64,000 nucleotides of DNA from Pleodorina starrii (Eukaryota > Chlorophyta > Chlorophyceae > Chlamydomonadales > Volvocaceae), in contig BRXU01000013.1 of the NCBI GenBank assembly GCA_030267565.1, positions 2,520,001 to 2,584,000 of the forward strand, written 5' to 3'. Every line of letters begins with the position of its first letter. Position 1 is the stretch's first letter. Position numbers and translations under genes: made by a program. Shown here piece by piece: positions 21,711 to 35,000 of this stretch. Below the pieces are notes generated by a model. That model ran no database searches and had not been told where the DNA came from. It worked only from the letters and a program-made list of their open reading frames with translations.

Positions 21711-21728
21711 AGGCGCCTGCAGGCGCCT
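21711..21728. repeat. 18-bp perfect palindrome
   Basis: AGGCGCCTGCAGGCGCCT is its own reverse complement. It lies about 400 bases upstream of the calpain 1 start. Confidence 0.9.
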
Positions 21729-22124
21729 GGCAAGGCACGATGAAACCAATTGCACCGTAACACTGTTAGAAAACGGTCCGTATGCCTATGTATGTAATCA
21801 TCGCAGCCTGGTGAAAGGAAAAGGTCCGCGAATTGAAATCCAGTTACCGTACACGACTGTTTCGAACGACACCCTTCCGCCCTGCTTCCGTACCTCTTGT
21901 TTAGCCGCCACGCCCTTCACACGTAGGAGACAATGAATGCCTGTAATATTTCAGCGTTTTAGGGATTTGGGCTTTGCAAGACTTTTGCGATTGCAGACGT
22001 TCAAGTTGCAGCTGTGGCGCAGGGAGGCGCAGGGAAACCGAGACGGAGGCAAAGCGCACTTCGTCCTCATTTCAGAGCCTTTGTTGAAGGGCATTAGCTT
22101 GCTGATACCGCAGACCTGGAAGTC

Positions 22125-25100
22125 ATGGCGAAATCTACCAGCACGAGGAAGGGGGATGGCGAGGAACGGTGCCTGAACTGTCGATGCGTCGCCAAATACA
22201 TTTTTGCGCCCTTCATCTTAATCTTTCAAGCGTTTAGGTAAGCCCGTTCAAACGTTTGTGTCGTCGGCAACTACCGGTACGTCGACACGCCGTTTCCCGC
22301 GCTCTCCCAGCTTTTCAAGAGCCAAAGCCATTTATAAGTTGATTTTCTAACCGTAAATGATTACAATCAATTGGTGCAACTGTTTTGGTTCCGTACGTTC
22401 CCAGACGCAACTGCTCTCTGTCACCTCGTCCGGTCGCCCGCCACACAAGGAAAGACATAAATCGCACTGCCCACACTGCCATTTTGCGCAGGATTTACGT
22501 GCTGGGGATGATTTTCGCTTACATCGAACGTATCGGTCGTGGGGTCTTCTGCGGCTTATGCGTGTGCTGCTCCTGCACCTACAAGGTAAGAAGTCCTGCG
22601 ACGATGTGGCGACGCCCCCCGCTCAAGCTCATTTACGATACACCGGGTGATATGATACTCTGGTGCATTGTCTTCGATACAAAATACACATGCTTCGACG
22701 CCCATGGGCGCGTCTCGGCCACCCTTTCTCTCCAACCGCCTCTCCCTGGCGACTCCCCTCGTTTGTCTAGCGGCGCCTGAAAAGGCCACTCGAGTTCAGG
22801 GGGAAGACTTGGGCGGACCCTGAGCTGTCCTCTGTCGTACTGCCGTTCCCGACGGGGCTCCGTGGCTGAAGTTCGTACCGGTGCTCTTGATGCGCTGTTG
22901 GGTTTCAAAGGGCGTAGCGCTTGCTGGCTACCTCTCATGCGCGCGCCGTGTGTCAATTATGAACAGTCCTTTGCTGTTTCCTGACACACCGCCTGCGGGG
23001 CCTGTTGGCTCACTGCTGCTGCGTGCGTGCAGCTCCCCGGAGGACTCGCATCGATTCCCCAATGCCGCACTTTTCATAATATTTTTGTTGTTTCCTCCAT
23101 CAAGCGTCGTTGGCGCTAAGCCTCACCCTCACCCACTCCCTGCCCTGTAAAAGGGCAAAAAACACTCCCCGGTGCCTTCGTCCCATGAACCTGCACACGC
23201 CACCGAAACCTGTCCCTCAGGACAGCGGCTTCCCCCATGATCACCGCAGCATTGGCACCTTTAAAGGGAAGTCGGGCTCGGCGCTGGATAAAGAGATCGT
23301 CTGGTAAGTCACTGTGTCAGGTGCGGTTTGCGGTGTGCAGCATGTCAGGTACAGTACGCACCGGTACTCCTTTTGGGTCCATTGAAGAACGGTTCATTCG
23401 ACGACGACGAGCGTCGTGACACGGGGCATCGGCCGATTGTTGCGTCGTTCCCCGCGGGGACAACTAACGGGGGCGGGGTGAGAAAGAAGATACCGCAGCG
23501 AAGGGACGGAGACGGCGTTTGCGAGAACGGACGGGGTCAGGGAGGCGAGGTCCTGCGCTACAGAGCACGATCCGAGCCCGGGGGCCGTCGTCACTTGCGG
23601 TGTGGGAGGTCTGCGTTGTGCCGAGGGGCACTGGAGAGCCGGTGGCGGTTCCAACGAACCGCGAACCGTTTTACGAAAGGGGATCCGAAAGGATCACCGG
23701 CGCATGTACCGCACCTGGCGGTTTGCGGTTGCGCTAACCCAGCAGCGAGGGATGGCCGCCACAGGATGTGGCTCGATCGGTCATCATAGTAGAAGGGATT
23801 TTTGTGTTTACAATTGGCATGTGGAAGCAACCGGGGAGTTCTGAACTCTGTCGGCGGCATGATCGGCGGCATTAGTACGGCATCTGTACGGAGTTAACAG
23901 TACGCGATCCTCGGTGTGCGGGTGTTTACACGTGCACTCGTTGGTGGGCCCGCCCTTGCCTGCCACTGTTTGTTGACACACACCCCTCGCCCCTGCCTCC
24001 AGGCGCCGGATCGGGGATGTTTGCTCGGTTGCCGCACCGCAGACCAAGGGCAAGAACGCCCCCTCCGGGTCCAAGCCCAAGGGCACTGCGAGGCTCTTTG
24101 CAGGTATGGACTTCACGGACTTTCGGTCCGACATATACCTTCGCACCTCAGATCACTGGCTGGCATGGCATGATGGAAATCTTGTGTTATGGGAGAGGTC
24201 ACTCGTCACATCAATGGGTACGCAGTCACATAGACAGTGTTTATCTCATGGTTGACACTCGGAAGAAATGGGCACGTTGCCACGAATTCCCTAGCTCGAT
24301 CGCTCCAGCGTCCTCCCAACCCCCCAAATTCCCCACATCCCCCCAGATGGCATCAGCCCTTCCGACATCTGCCAGGGCCAGCTGGGTGACTGCTGGCTCA
24401 TGTCCGCGCTGGCGTGCCTGGCAACACAACCGGGCGCGATACAGCAGGTGGGTTGCAGAGTCATTGAATTTAGACAGCTCGGTCCGGGGCCCGACAAGGT
24501 TCAACCAATGCATGCATATCCATACATTCCGGGGCCAACGGATGGCTTCGCATCCTCAAATGTTGGTGCCCGTTATCGATGTGGGCACTGTACCGTACTT
24601 GCTGCTATCGACCAAAGGAAGCCGTGTGTGGTGGAGCCACATGGCCAGAATGATGGCGTTAGGAGGGCTCCCGCTCGGCGCTGGTGTGTTGGATTGGATG
24701 CATACAGCAGCTGTCGCGAGTGGTGCGGTGCAGCTTGTGGGTTAGTTGGGTGCGCAAGGGATGGGACGACGGAGGAGAACCACGCGCCACCAACAAACCA
24801 CGAAGCTAAGGCTGACAGGCAAGGAAGAGTGGGCGTGACTGCGTCAGTGGCTCGCTCGGTGGCCGGGGCCATCCATTGGGAGACAAGGATTAGGGGCTGT
24901 TGGGCAGTTCACGGGCTCCGGAAGGAAATTGAGGGTGCGATGGACCGCCGCTGCCGCCGCGACTGCACCCAACCTGTCAGGTGTTTGAGACGCGGGAGTA
25001 CAATGCCTTTGGGCGCTACAAGTTCCGGCTGTTTGATGGCAACAAGAAGAAGTGGCGGACCGTTGTGGTGGACGACTGGATCCCCTGCAGGTTCGTTGGG

Positions 25101-28100
25101 TTGGACGATGATGATCGGCCCGTGGGAGGCTGCGCGCGGGTTTTGGCACCGGCACTACTGGGAACTGGAGACTGGGGCTTGGGCCTCCGGTTTCATCCTG
25201 TTGTTGCTAGCTTGCTACCCCAGAGTTAAGCTGGCTCTTGGGAGCGACAGTTTTCATTGCTTTGCAAACCATTGCATGCGCGCTCTGTTCCTGTGGACTG
25301 CTGTGCCCCACCTACCTTGCAGCGCCGCGAACGGTCGGCCGCTGTTCGCCAAGCCGCAGGGCGACGAGGCCTGGGTGGTGCTCTTGGAGAAGGCCATGGC
25401 CAAGTTCATGGTGCGCCGACGAACCCGGCTCACCCAGCCCTGTGCCCAAGCGGCGCGGCCGTGCTCCACAGCTTGTTACAACTGCGTGAATGATTCGTAT
25501 TTCGCAAGCACATACAGCACACATTCGTACACATCCGTACGCCGGCGCACACAAAAGCCACCTCTCCACTCCTTTGCTGCTTCTCCCCGATCGTTTAGCT
25601 TGGCCTTGTCTCGCGGCTTCTCCCTCCGAAGAGCTTTTGATGTTAATGGAACGTCTACAAATTCATGATCACACTTCGGACCACATCCCACACGTTGCAG
25701 AGCAGTTAAGCTCCCGGACGGGCAAACAAACCGCGGTACACCCTCTTCTCTCGGCTCCTCCACACACACACACACACAAACACACACAAACACAAACACA
25801 TTCACACTCGCGGACGTGGGCCCCCCTTCCCCCCCCACACAGGGCAAGGACTACGCCTCCCTGGACGGCAATCTGATGATCAAGGCGCTGGAGGTCCTCA
25901 CGGGCGACTTCGTGTGCATGTTCCGGCTGGGGGACATCCGGGTACGTTAGGGGCTTGTTCCGCCGCCGGCGAGGCGGGCGGGGGAGGGGCAGGCGCTCGG
26001 CCAGCTCTAGCTTAGAGGCTTTGCTTGCGGGCTCCTGAGGCGCCCGCTTGGAGCGCAATTTTTTTGTCCTTCGGGAAGGGGGGTTGGCACACCTTCGTAT
26101 ATGCTCGCTCAGTCGCTTGGCCTCGAACCCGTGTTCGACCTTCCCGTCTCCATTCGTCCCGTTTCCCCACAGGACGCCAAGAGCCGGGGCAAGCCGCGGC
26201 TGCAGCAGCTGTGGACGCGGCTGGAGCTGTCCCGTGGGCCGCCCCCCAAGAACTCGGAGCCCGGGGACGACCTGCGACTGGTGTACGCCCGGGATGACCC
26301 CTTCAACCAGGAGCTCATGTTTCGGGTGGGTGCGGGATTACCGAGGTTGCTGCGGTGTGGAAGTGTACCGTGTATGCGGGCGCATTGGAAGTTTTGATTG
26401 CGAGGACGCTTTAAACGGGGTGATTGAACCCCGCTGCCCCTCCCTGCCTGTCGCCCGACTGGGTGCAGTCGATCAAGTGGGAGCTGCGCCACGGCAGCAC
26501 CATTGGCGCCAGCAACGCGGGGGGCCGCGACACGCAGAGCGTCAACGGTATCGTGCAGGTCAGGAGGTGACGGCGGTTGGTGCTGGCGATGCCGTGGGGA
26601 TGGTGGGTGCAAATGCCCAAACCCTTTGCTAAACATGGGAGATGGAACTGCGGGTCGATCGAAGACGAAGGTTGACGGCGTCCCCGCGACTTCACCCGCA
26701 CTCTTCCAACGACCTGAGCCAGCACACTCCGGAACAGCCACGTCCGCTTTGTTTTCATGTAGCCGTGGCGGTGGTGTTGGTGGTGGTGATGCTTCATGGT
26801 GGTGTTGGTGCTGCTGCTGCTGCTTCCTCCTTTTCCTCGGCTCCAGGGAGACGAGGTTTGACACCACTTGTCCCAGGACCACTCTCCCTCCTTGCCCCTC
26901 CTTCTTCCCTTGAGTCTTGCCCTGTCTGGACGACGTCCCTTGACACCCTTCCGACCCAGCAACCATCCCACCTCATCCCACTTCATCGGATTCGCAGGTC
27001 TCCGTGTTCACCGTCCACACCCGAAACTCCATCCCCACCGCACCCCGTCCCACTCCCCCTCACGCCCTGACTGTTGGTCGCGTAGGGCCACGCCTACAGC
27101 ATTATCACGGTGGAGGAGGCGGACGACAAGAGGTTCCTGCGGCTCCGGAACCCCTGGGGCACCTTCGAGTGGAAGGGCGCCTGGAGCGACAAGAGCCCGC
27201 TGTGGGACCGGAACCCCAAGGTGCGCCGCGTCGCGTCGCGTTGCGCCGCGGCGCGATGCGGCCCCTTTGACCCTTGTGCGATGCGACTAGCCAGCTCAGA
27301 GCGCTGCGCGATGCATCTTCCCCGGGATCCGTGGATGCCCGCCTCTGCATCCCCTCACCCTGTTATTGCAGCTACGATCCTTAGCCCCCAACTACGCGCG
27401 CTACTTTTGTGGATGTTTCTCTTTGACCGTATCGTGGGACCCTCACCCCCTCCCTCGCGCCCCCAACCCGGCCACGGGCCACCCCAGGTGAAGGCCGCCC
27501 TGGAGTTCAAGCCCACCAGCGACGGCTCGTTTTGGTGGGTGCTGCGGGTGCTGGGGGGGGGCGCCCTTGCAGAAGGGCGGCGATGAAACACGAAACCGCA
27601 GCGGAGAAATGGAGAGACGGGCAGGGGGGAGAGAGAGAGTGGCCTGGGGGATCACGGCCACCCGCGGGTATGGGCAGCCACAAGGCACCGACCCGCCGGT
27701 TGGCAAAGCCCTATTCCTTTCCCTCCGGGGAACCTGAGCGGGGCAGGTCTAATGGTGGGTGTGTCCGTCCCTGCTCTTGACGTGAGACGTGTGCGGTTTT
27801 GCTTCCCGCGGCGAAACCCCCCGTGTCCCCGGTTCAGTCTCCCTCCACCCGTTGCCGTACTCGTAGGATGGAGTGGACCGACTTCGTCCAACATTTCAAC
27901 ACGCTCGAGTTCTGCTGCCGGTGAGGAGCGGGCTGGTCGGTATCTTTTAGCGCTGAAGATCGAGCTTTTGGAAACTTCCTTGGAACTTAGCGGAAGCTGG
28001 GCTGGGCTGGGCTGGGTTGCCTGCATGCGCCCCGTTTCACTCGCGTCGCCTCACGCCTGCCTCTCCCATGTCTCATTCGGGCGCCAAACCCTTCTCCCCC

Positions 28101-29008
28101 CGCCCAATCGCCGCCCTCCCAGGAGCACGGGCTTCGACCACTTGGTGGTCAACATACACGAGGTACGGTATGCCGTACTGTCATGTACTGGCGATCGCGG
28201 CACCATACGGCCCCAGCACAAACACGCCGAGCTTCCTAACCGACCGCCGGTGAACGCATTCATGTTTACGACGAGTTGACTTTGAAAACTGCGGGCAGGC
28301 ATTTGCGGTGATGAATAGGGTTACGGTACCCGCCAACAAGCGACCAAGGCAAGTGATGAGGCGCGTTACCCTTCACCAACGCTGCACCTTGGTTCTCTTT
28401 CGTGCTATAACACCAACCGGGGCCTTATCGTTCCGCGCCTGTCGCTGTCGGCTGCCCTCAGGAGCACCCCTGCTGCGGCCCGTGCTGGGGCTGCATCGAG
28501 GGCTGCTTCAGGTACGGTGTAGTACGGTGCCGTACACAGCAGTACGGTACGGAACTGCCGGTCGTCTAGTGGGCTCCGCCCCTCGCTTTGGTTAGGTTCC
28601 AGCCATTGTCCCAGGGATAACGACATAGATGCCAGAGGACGTCTGGGAGACGCATGCTGGGATCGGCCGCATCCGTCTGCATCTGCCCGAATCTGCGTGC
28701 AGCCATGCAAGCACCCTGGAGGCTGGAGCGCCCTGCCGCGCCGTACCTTGTCGTACCGTGCGTCGTGCAACGCAGCGCAGCGACCTCCCCTTGCGGAAAG
28801 TGAACACGCTGGAACTGGCGTCTTTCGAGACTCGTCCTTTGACGAGGAGCGCATGCCGTACCATTTTGACACACGCACGCATCTTGTCGTACACCCTTGT
28901 ACGGCCGACAGGTACTGGTTCTGCTGCCTGGGCTGCAAGGCGCTCTTTTGCGGCCGCAAGGTGACCAAGTTCAAGCGCCCGCCCCAGGGCTGCTGCGGCT
29001 GCGTCTAG
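22125..29008 (+). CDS. Calpain-type cysteine protease with Cys-rich membrane-anchor ends (calpain 1)
   Basis: Sixteen exons, 484 aa: 22125-22237, 22492-22585, 23221-23303, 24003-24103, 24347-24447, 24981-25090, 25323-25410, 25843-25941, 26173-26325, 26469-26558, 27086-27220, 27488-27534, 27867-27920, 28123-28162, 28462-28511, 28912-29008. All phases agree. The N-terminus has a Cys trio (CLNCRC), a hydrophobic stretch (residues about 25-50) and a second Cys cluster (CGLCVCCSC). The calpain core follows, with catalytic Cys146 in GQLGDCWL, His346 in GHAYSI and Asn366 in RNPWG; the core ends near the FWMEWTDF block. Instead of the C2-like and EF-hand domains of classical calpains, there is a short tail of Cys clusters (HPCCGPCWGC, WFCCLGC) ending CCGCV. 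Calpains make limited, usually Ca2+-dependent cuts in substrate proteins. The Cys clusters suggest palmitoylation and membrane attachment (inference). The first exon was chosen because its phase-2 end joins exon 2 and gives a continuous hydrophobic segment. Confidence 0.92.
25761..25806. repeat. CA/CAAA microsatellite in calpain 1 intron
   Basis: A CA tract with interspersed CAAA, shortly before the acceptor at 25842. Confidence 0.9.
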
Positions 29009-32000
29009 ACTGCAGACAGAAAGCAGCTCCGGAGTTGATCAGCGGCTATCAAGGGCTTCACCGCCCGTCCGTCGGCTTCACCCACATCCTCATTTGAAGC
29101 TCCACAGGCTGGCACCCCGAGAGCTTGGCGCCGACGTCGGCACAAGCTCAGGCCGGGCGGCGTTTCCATGGCGGCGGTCCTGCCGATGCGGCTGTTCTCC
29201 GGGTCCAGCCCCGCTGCCTGGCTGGCGAACCACCAGACAGCCTTCAGTAGCCGTGGACCGTAGAAGCATCGGCGACGGTGTCGGTGAGGCGTTGGTTGAA
29301 ACACCGCTGCGCATTTGCGCCTGGGCGCAGGGCCCCAGGCGCGAGCGCTTGGGCGCTGAGGAGCTACGTGGGCCGCGGCGACGTCACGGAGGCAGGGAGA
29401 CGCGATGGGGTGGGGGAGGGGATTAGGAGTGTGCGCGCGGACCCTCGCGGACAGCGTGCTGAGCCTGCCGCCAGCACCACTGCGGTGGCTGCCTCTTGAG
29501 ATTGGTCTCTGTCTGGGGGGGCCATCAGCAGCCGCAAGGTGCGTGCGGATCTCGTAGCGTGACGAGTTTTGCCGCGCAGCAACAACTGCTGGGGCGGGTC
29601 ACTTCTATATCCACTTCATATTCAGTGGTTCCCGTGGGCAGGGCGCGAAAGCTGAAATAGCAAGCATACGTACTGTTAGGACCTCCATATGTTTTGTGGA
29701 CGCAATGCGTGAGCCAAGCAAGTGCGGTCGGCGCAGATTCGTTTTCTACGATACTCCGACATCGAGCACGTGGGGCCGCGCGAGAGCCGCCAACGCTCTA
29801 TATTTGACCTTAATTATATGATAAAATATAAGAGACTACGCCGTTGCCAATATTTGATTTCCAACGAGGCCAACATATGTTGCGCCTCCCCTTTTTGTGG
29901 AGATACCTTTTAGATATTTATTTATCGCGTGGCGTGTGGTTTCGTGCAATGCGTCCCGTGAAGCTGGTTTGCTGGCGTAATGTGCATGCAGTTCGCTCTT
30001 AACACCACATTTGAGGAGAGCTGTCCTCCGTGACACTAGCTCATCGTGGGTGAGGCTGGCCGGGGGACATCTGGGCTTCTGGTTGACACACGCGTGTGAG
30101 CAACCGGACCCTTGCTGCGAAAGGTCCTAAGGAGGGTACGTAGAGCCAACAGTCCAGCAGGTGTGCCTTGCCTTTCCGCCGCGTGTTGCTTGCGAGAGGC
30201 GCGGATCAAACGCTGGCAGCGGATCAGACCTTCGGCGGAGTTCGCTGGCACTGACTGACTGACTGAGTGCTCCGTTCCTGTTTGGTGGGGCGGGGCTCCC
30301 ATCATGACCGTACCGTGCGTAGGCCGTACCCTCCGCCGGTTTTGTAGGCGATGCGTGGGGCCTATGATTTGCGATCCCGAACCAACCTCTTATCTACCCG
30401 CCGTTTGCTGGGCAGGCACGCACGTATGCGGGAGGCGGTGCGCACGCGGGCAGATGTTCCAGATGCGGCAGTGAGGCCTCGCGTCGCCCGGCTCAGGATG
30501 TGGATCGGTGGGCCCCAGGATGGCCCGACGCCGCTGCATTGCACGCCGCAGGCGCGAAATTGCGACACTGCCCCAGAGCTGTAACCGGGACCCGCCACGT
30601 TGGATTGCACCTTACTTCCATCGAAGAGCATTTTCCCCGACCTGCCGAAACAAGAGATGGGCCCTCGGTGACGAGTCGGCTGCTTGTCCACATGTCCAGC
30701 TACTTCGGCATTTCGGAGTTTACGGGGACGTCCGTGGGCAACCCTTGTGAATTGCCATTACCGTGGCCTGGGTACATTTGGCATAAGAGGGGCCCCATTC
30801 GGCGTTCGCTCGGTTCGCAGTGCAGTGAAGGTCATGGGAGCTGGTGGCCGGATCACCGTCCCAGCAGGTGCACAAACCCATTCTCGCCGCGCTTTGGCCA
30901 CACGACCACCTTCCGGGTCCGGATCCGGGTTCGCTGTCGTCGCCTCCGTCCCATCGCTGCGGTTTCATTATTATTGCTCCCCTAATTGCCCCCAATGCAA
31001 ATGGTGCTCCCATCCTTTCCCATCTTCCCACCCAGATCTACGCAGGTGTTTCGGGCGGGCCAAGTTGGGTGCGTATGCCTGCCCACATTTACCTTGACAG
31101 CCCTGACCTCGTCTTGTACAGTAGCGTGCAGCCAAAACTTGGACGGAATTCCCTTGTGGGGCGGACATGCACGCAGACCTTTACATAAATTAAATTTAAG
31201 CCGTGATAATTCCGAGGTCCGGCAAAACTGCACTCATTATCACCGCGCCAACCCCTGTTGGCGCCCGCGCGCGACCCACAGAGGCGCAAAGGTAATTATA
31301 TATTAATATATATATTGTACAGCCTCGGTAGCATTTGGACATGCTAGGTGTGCTAGGATCCGACCGGTTGGGGACAGCCACTCTGCCACAAGTCACTCCC
31401 CTTCATCCGCTGGAGCGGCTGGAGACAGATACATGCTCGCACACCACACACATGACACTCAGGTGCGACTGGCCGGCGCAGGGCCTGCCGTCCACTGCGC
31501 AGCCCTGCCCACACTAGGTTCGCTCTCCGTCGCGCGTGCGGTATGCTGCGTTTTTATTCATTGCCCTCGCCACACGTGGCCGGCAGCAATGTACGCACGG
31601 TGTAGGGATCTCTTCAACAAGATTTGCCTGCTCACAGAAACCGCAATGGTGAGCGAAGATGGGCAAGTACGACGCAAGTGTTTGGTTGACGCGGCAAATA
31701 TGTACGATATGACGTCATCAAGCAGCTTATTCGCCGGGCATATTGACACGCTCACACCGACACTATCGACTAGGGAAAAGGGAAAGGCAGGCCGTCGCGC
31801 GCAGCTTTCCGAATCGGGAATCGGCCCCTTCATCCCGTACGACGCGAAGAACAATCCATCCATCAGTGTTCCGTTTCCTGCCAGTGCCGCCAGTGCCGGA
31901 ACTGAAACGAGCCCGGATTATTAAGATGCCCCCAAGGACCAACCCCATTGACCGCCCAGCTGCGTGCGCTTCCATACGACTGGCTGCTAGCCGTACGACA

Positions 32001-32089
32001 GTACTGCAATTTTACGACATGCTCAGTCTCCCCACTACGTCTCTACGTGGCGCGTCCACCATGACCCTGCCTCGCCCCGCACTAGCACC
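29009..32089. other. 3.1 kb between calpain 1 and pseudokinase A
   Basis: The two genes converge here, so both 3' UTRs should lie inside. The region contains a copy of a dispersed repeat (30398-30572) and AT-rich patches at about 29790-29930 and 31290-31316. No exon chain is found. Confidence 0.4.
30398..30572 (+). repeat. Dispersed 175-bp repeat, copy 1
   Basis: From CCGCCGTTTGCTGGGCAGGC to GCGAAATTGCGACACTGCC this is highly similar (roughly 90 percent by eye) to 40810-40988, in the same orientation. The similarity stops sharply at the right side. Confidence 0.9.
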
Positions 32090-35000
32090 CTACGCCAGCG
32101 CCAGCAACCGCGGCTGCGGCTGGGCCTGGGCCGCGGCCTGCGCCTTTGGCTGTGGACCGCTAAACTCCGTCGCGATGCTGCCAGCCTCACAGGTCTGCAC
32201 GCGCAGCTGCTCCCGCACAGCGTGCTCGATGGTCTGCAGGCTGGCGCAAATCTGCGAGAAGGTCGGTCGCGCACGCGGGTCGGCCTGCCAGCATTGAGCG
32301 CACAGCGCGCGGATGGGCGCCGGCGGCAGCAGCGACCGCGCCCCGGTCCTGGCGGCGGCGGCGCCGCTGCCGCCAGCAGCGGCGGCGGCGGAGGCAGCAG
32401 CGGCGGTGTCGGGCCACTGCGGCTGCAGCATCCCCGCCGCCACGCCGTGGACCACCTCGTGCGCCGGGATGCCGGTGTACGGCAGGCTGCTCGTACACAT
32501 GAAGTACAGTGTCACACCGAAGGCGTACACTGCGTGGCAGGCAGGCGGGCACAGGGGATGCGGCATGTCGTCACGGGCAGGGCACACCGGTATGCGACAA
32601 GGGTTCTTTTGGCCATCCGACGGTCTGTCTCCAATCGAATCGAATCGAATCGACGGATTTTAAATGCGACGGGGCTTGCAGGATCTGCAAGGGTTTGTGC
32701 ACGAGGGCGTGTTTCAGGGGTAACAAAGAGCGTGTTCCCAGGAAGACCTCCTCGGAAACCATTGAGGGCCGCCTCGCTCGCACAAGGCCACCGGCCTCCA
32801 TTCTCGCTGACCTCCCTCGTTCCGCCCTGCGGCGCATAGTGTGGGAGCCGACGCTGCGACGTGCCCCATCATTTCCCGGCCGGCCAGCGATGGCCTCCAC
32901 AAGGCCTCCCTCCCAAACCAAGTCGGGGCAAATTGGACCCACCATCGCTGGGCTTGCCCACCACTCCGCACAGCTGTTCCGGTGACCAAAACGGAAGCTC
33001 CGCTGCATCCACCTCGCGCGCGGCACCGCCGCCGCCGTTGCATCTGCGCCGGCCGCTCTCGCTGCGCCCAACCGCGGCGGCGGCGGCGGCGGCGCCCGAC
33101 CCCAGGTGCTCCCGCGGCAGGCCCGGCGGCGGCGCGGGTGCGAGGACAAGGTCATCATAGTCGCCCAGGCAAACGCGTGCCAGGCTGAAATTGGAGACCT
33201 GGTGCATGGAGGCAGCCCCCGGGGCTTCGCTAAACTCTCCCACGAATCGGAACAGCAGTTGGACCAGCAGTTGGATCAGCAGTTGGACCAGCACGGCGGT
33301 CACAACAACAGCATGGCACAGTCAAGCAGGGGCGGTGCGTTGCAGCCCCAAGCACCTCAACTCCTTCCCTCGAGTAAAGCCTCCCCTTCCAAACTCCTCC
33401 CTTTTCCTGTCTATGGGTCCAGAAACCAACACCACCAGCAAGCGACCAAAAAATGTCCACAGTCCAGCAAAAAATGTCCAGCGCGCCCTTCAGCCTTCAC
33501 CTCACCCGTCACCCGTCACCCCTGACCTGACCTGACCTTGGTAGTGAATCCGCGCCGGTCGAGCCGGGCGCTCTTGAGCAGCACATTGGCAGGGCGGAGC
33601 GACCCATGGACCACTCCGCAGCCGTGGAGGTGCCGCAGCGCAAAGGCGAGCTCCAGGGAGGTGCGCAGCAGCGCCCGGAGAGCCACGCGGGCGCTCCACA
33701 CGTGGCTGGGCAAGAACATGCCCTGAAGAACCGCAGCGTGCAGCGTCGACTGCGCGAACGGGGCGGCGCACGGTGTGGCGCACGGTGTGGCGGGCGGGGC
33801 GGCGCACGGTGCGGCGGGCGGTGCGGCGGGCGGTGCGGCGGGCGGTGCGGCGGGCGGTGCGGCGGGCGGGGGAAAGGAGGGAAAAAGGAGGGAAGGCGCG
33901 GTTGCGGGCGGCGTGGCATGACGGTGGCAGGTACCCTCAGTACTGGGGCAAACAGGGGGCAGGGGAGTGCAACAAAAGGGCGGCAGGCACGTCGAGGGAG
34001 CGCAGGATTGGAACGGGAGGGTGTGCGAGCTGCGATGGCAGGTGCCCGCATCGGTGGGGTCTTCAGGCTGCACTGCCCGACGGACCGCATACAGACCGCA
34101 TACTTTGTCATGATGCGCTGGGCCCACTTCCAGTTGCCCTCGGCTCTCTCGCTCACCTTGTCTGCATGCTCCATGATAATGGCCGTCAGGTATTCCCCCT
34201 CTGTCGCAGACAACAGGGCCGCCACGTGCGCCAGACTGAGCGCGTGGCGCGCAGAGGCAAACGGGTTGCCAAAGCCTTCGTAAGAGTTGAAGGAGCGGCT
34301 GTCGCCGGTACTGGCAGCGGCCGCGGTGCCTGCGGCGGCTGCAGCGATCGTGCCCACTGCAGCGGCACCGGCTGCTGCAGCGGCGCCGGCATGTAGGTGG
34401 GGTGGCGGCAGCGGCGGCGGCGCGGCCGTCACAATCTCCGCCAGGGTATTCGCCGCGCCGTCGGCGGCATTGCCGGCGCCCTGCGGGGCTCCTGGCCGCT
34501 GTTGACTGCTAGCCTTGAGCACTCGGTTGCCGCTCGTGGCGGCCAAACGGATGATTGGCGGCCGCAGGCCGGCGGTGGCCTGGTGTCCGGCGGCGACGCT
34601 GGCGGCGGTGGGGTCCGCCACAACCAGGTCCTCCACCTGTCCGGCGGCTGCCAAGCGGTCACGCGCGCTGGCACCACAGTTGGAGCCAACCGAATCAGTT
34701 GTCGCCAGTGCGTTGGCGGATGCCGTCGTGGCTGCGGGGGTGGACAGGTGGTTCAGCGCCGCCAGCCCTCCTCCGATCGTCGCCGCCGCTGCCACGGTGT
34801 CGTACCCTTCGCCCAGTTGGGCATTCTTGCCGAAGGACATCGGCGCGGAGGCGGAGGGCTGAATGCCGCCGCCGCCGCCGTCGGCAGGCTGGGCGACGCT
34901 GTCCACCGCCGTCGCTGCAAGCGGTGGCGACCGGCTCAGCGGCGATGCCGTCGCCGCCGCCACCACCAGCGCGATGCGGCAGCATCTGACGCTGTAATGC

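Larger units (their letters stand above)
18312..22124. other. 3.8 kb without recognisable genes, with several hairpins
   Basis: No exon chain is found. Contents include ACGCATGC repeats (about 18930-18962), three strong palindromes (listed separately) and a CA microsatellite (21380-21403). The right end should contain the calpain 1 promoter. Confidence 0.4.

Noticed and set aside
24400..25668. 422-codon plus-strand open frame across the calpain 1 locus
   Set aside because: It runs through introns in a different frame from most calpain exons; the spliced model explains the conserved residues.
29722..29913. 63-codon frame in an AT-rich patch
   Set aside because: It has no recognisable motif and too little evidence to call a reverse-transcriptase or other gene remnant.
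33750..34156. Arg-Pro-Pro-His repeat protein in pseudokinase A
   Set aside because: This stretch lies between a good donor and a good acceptor that join kinase motifs in phase, so it is an intron repeat.
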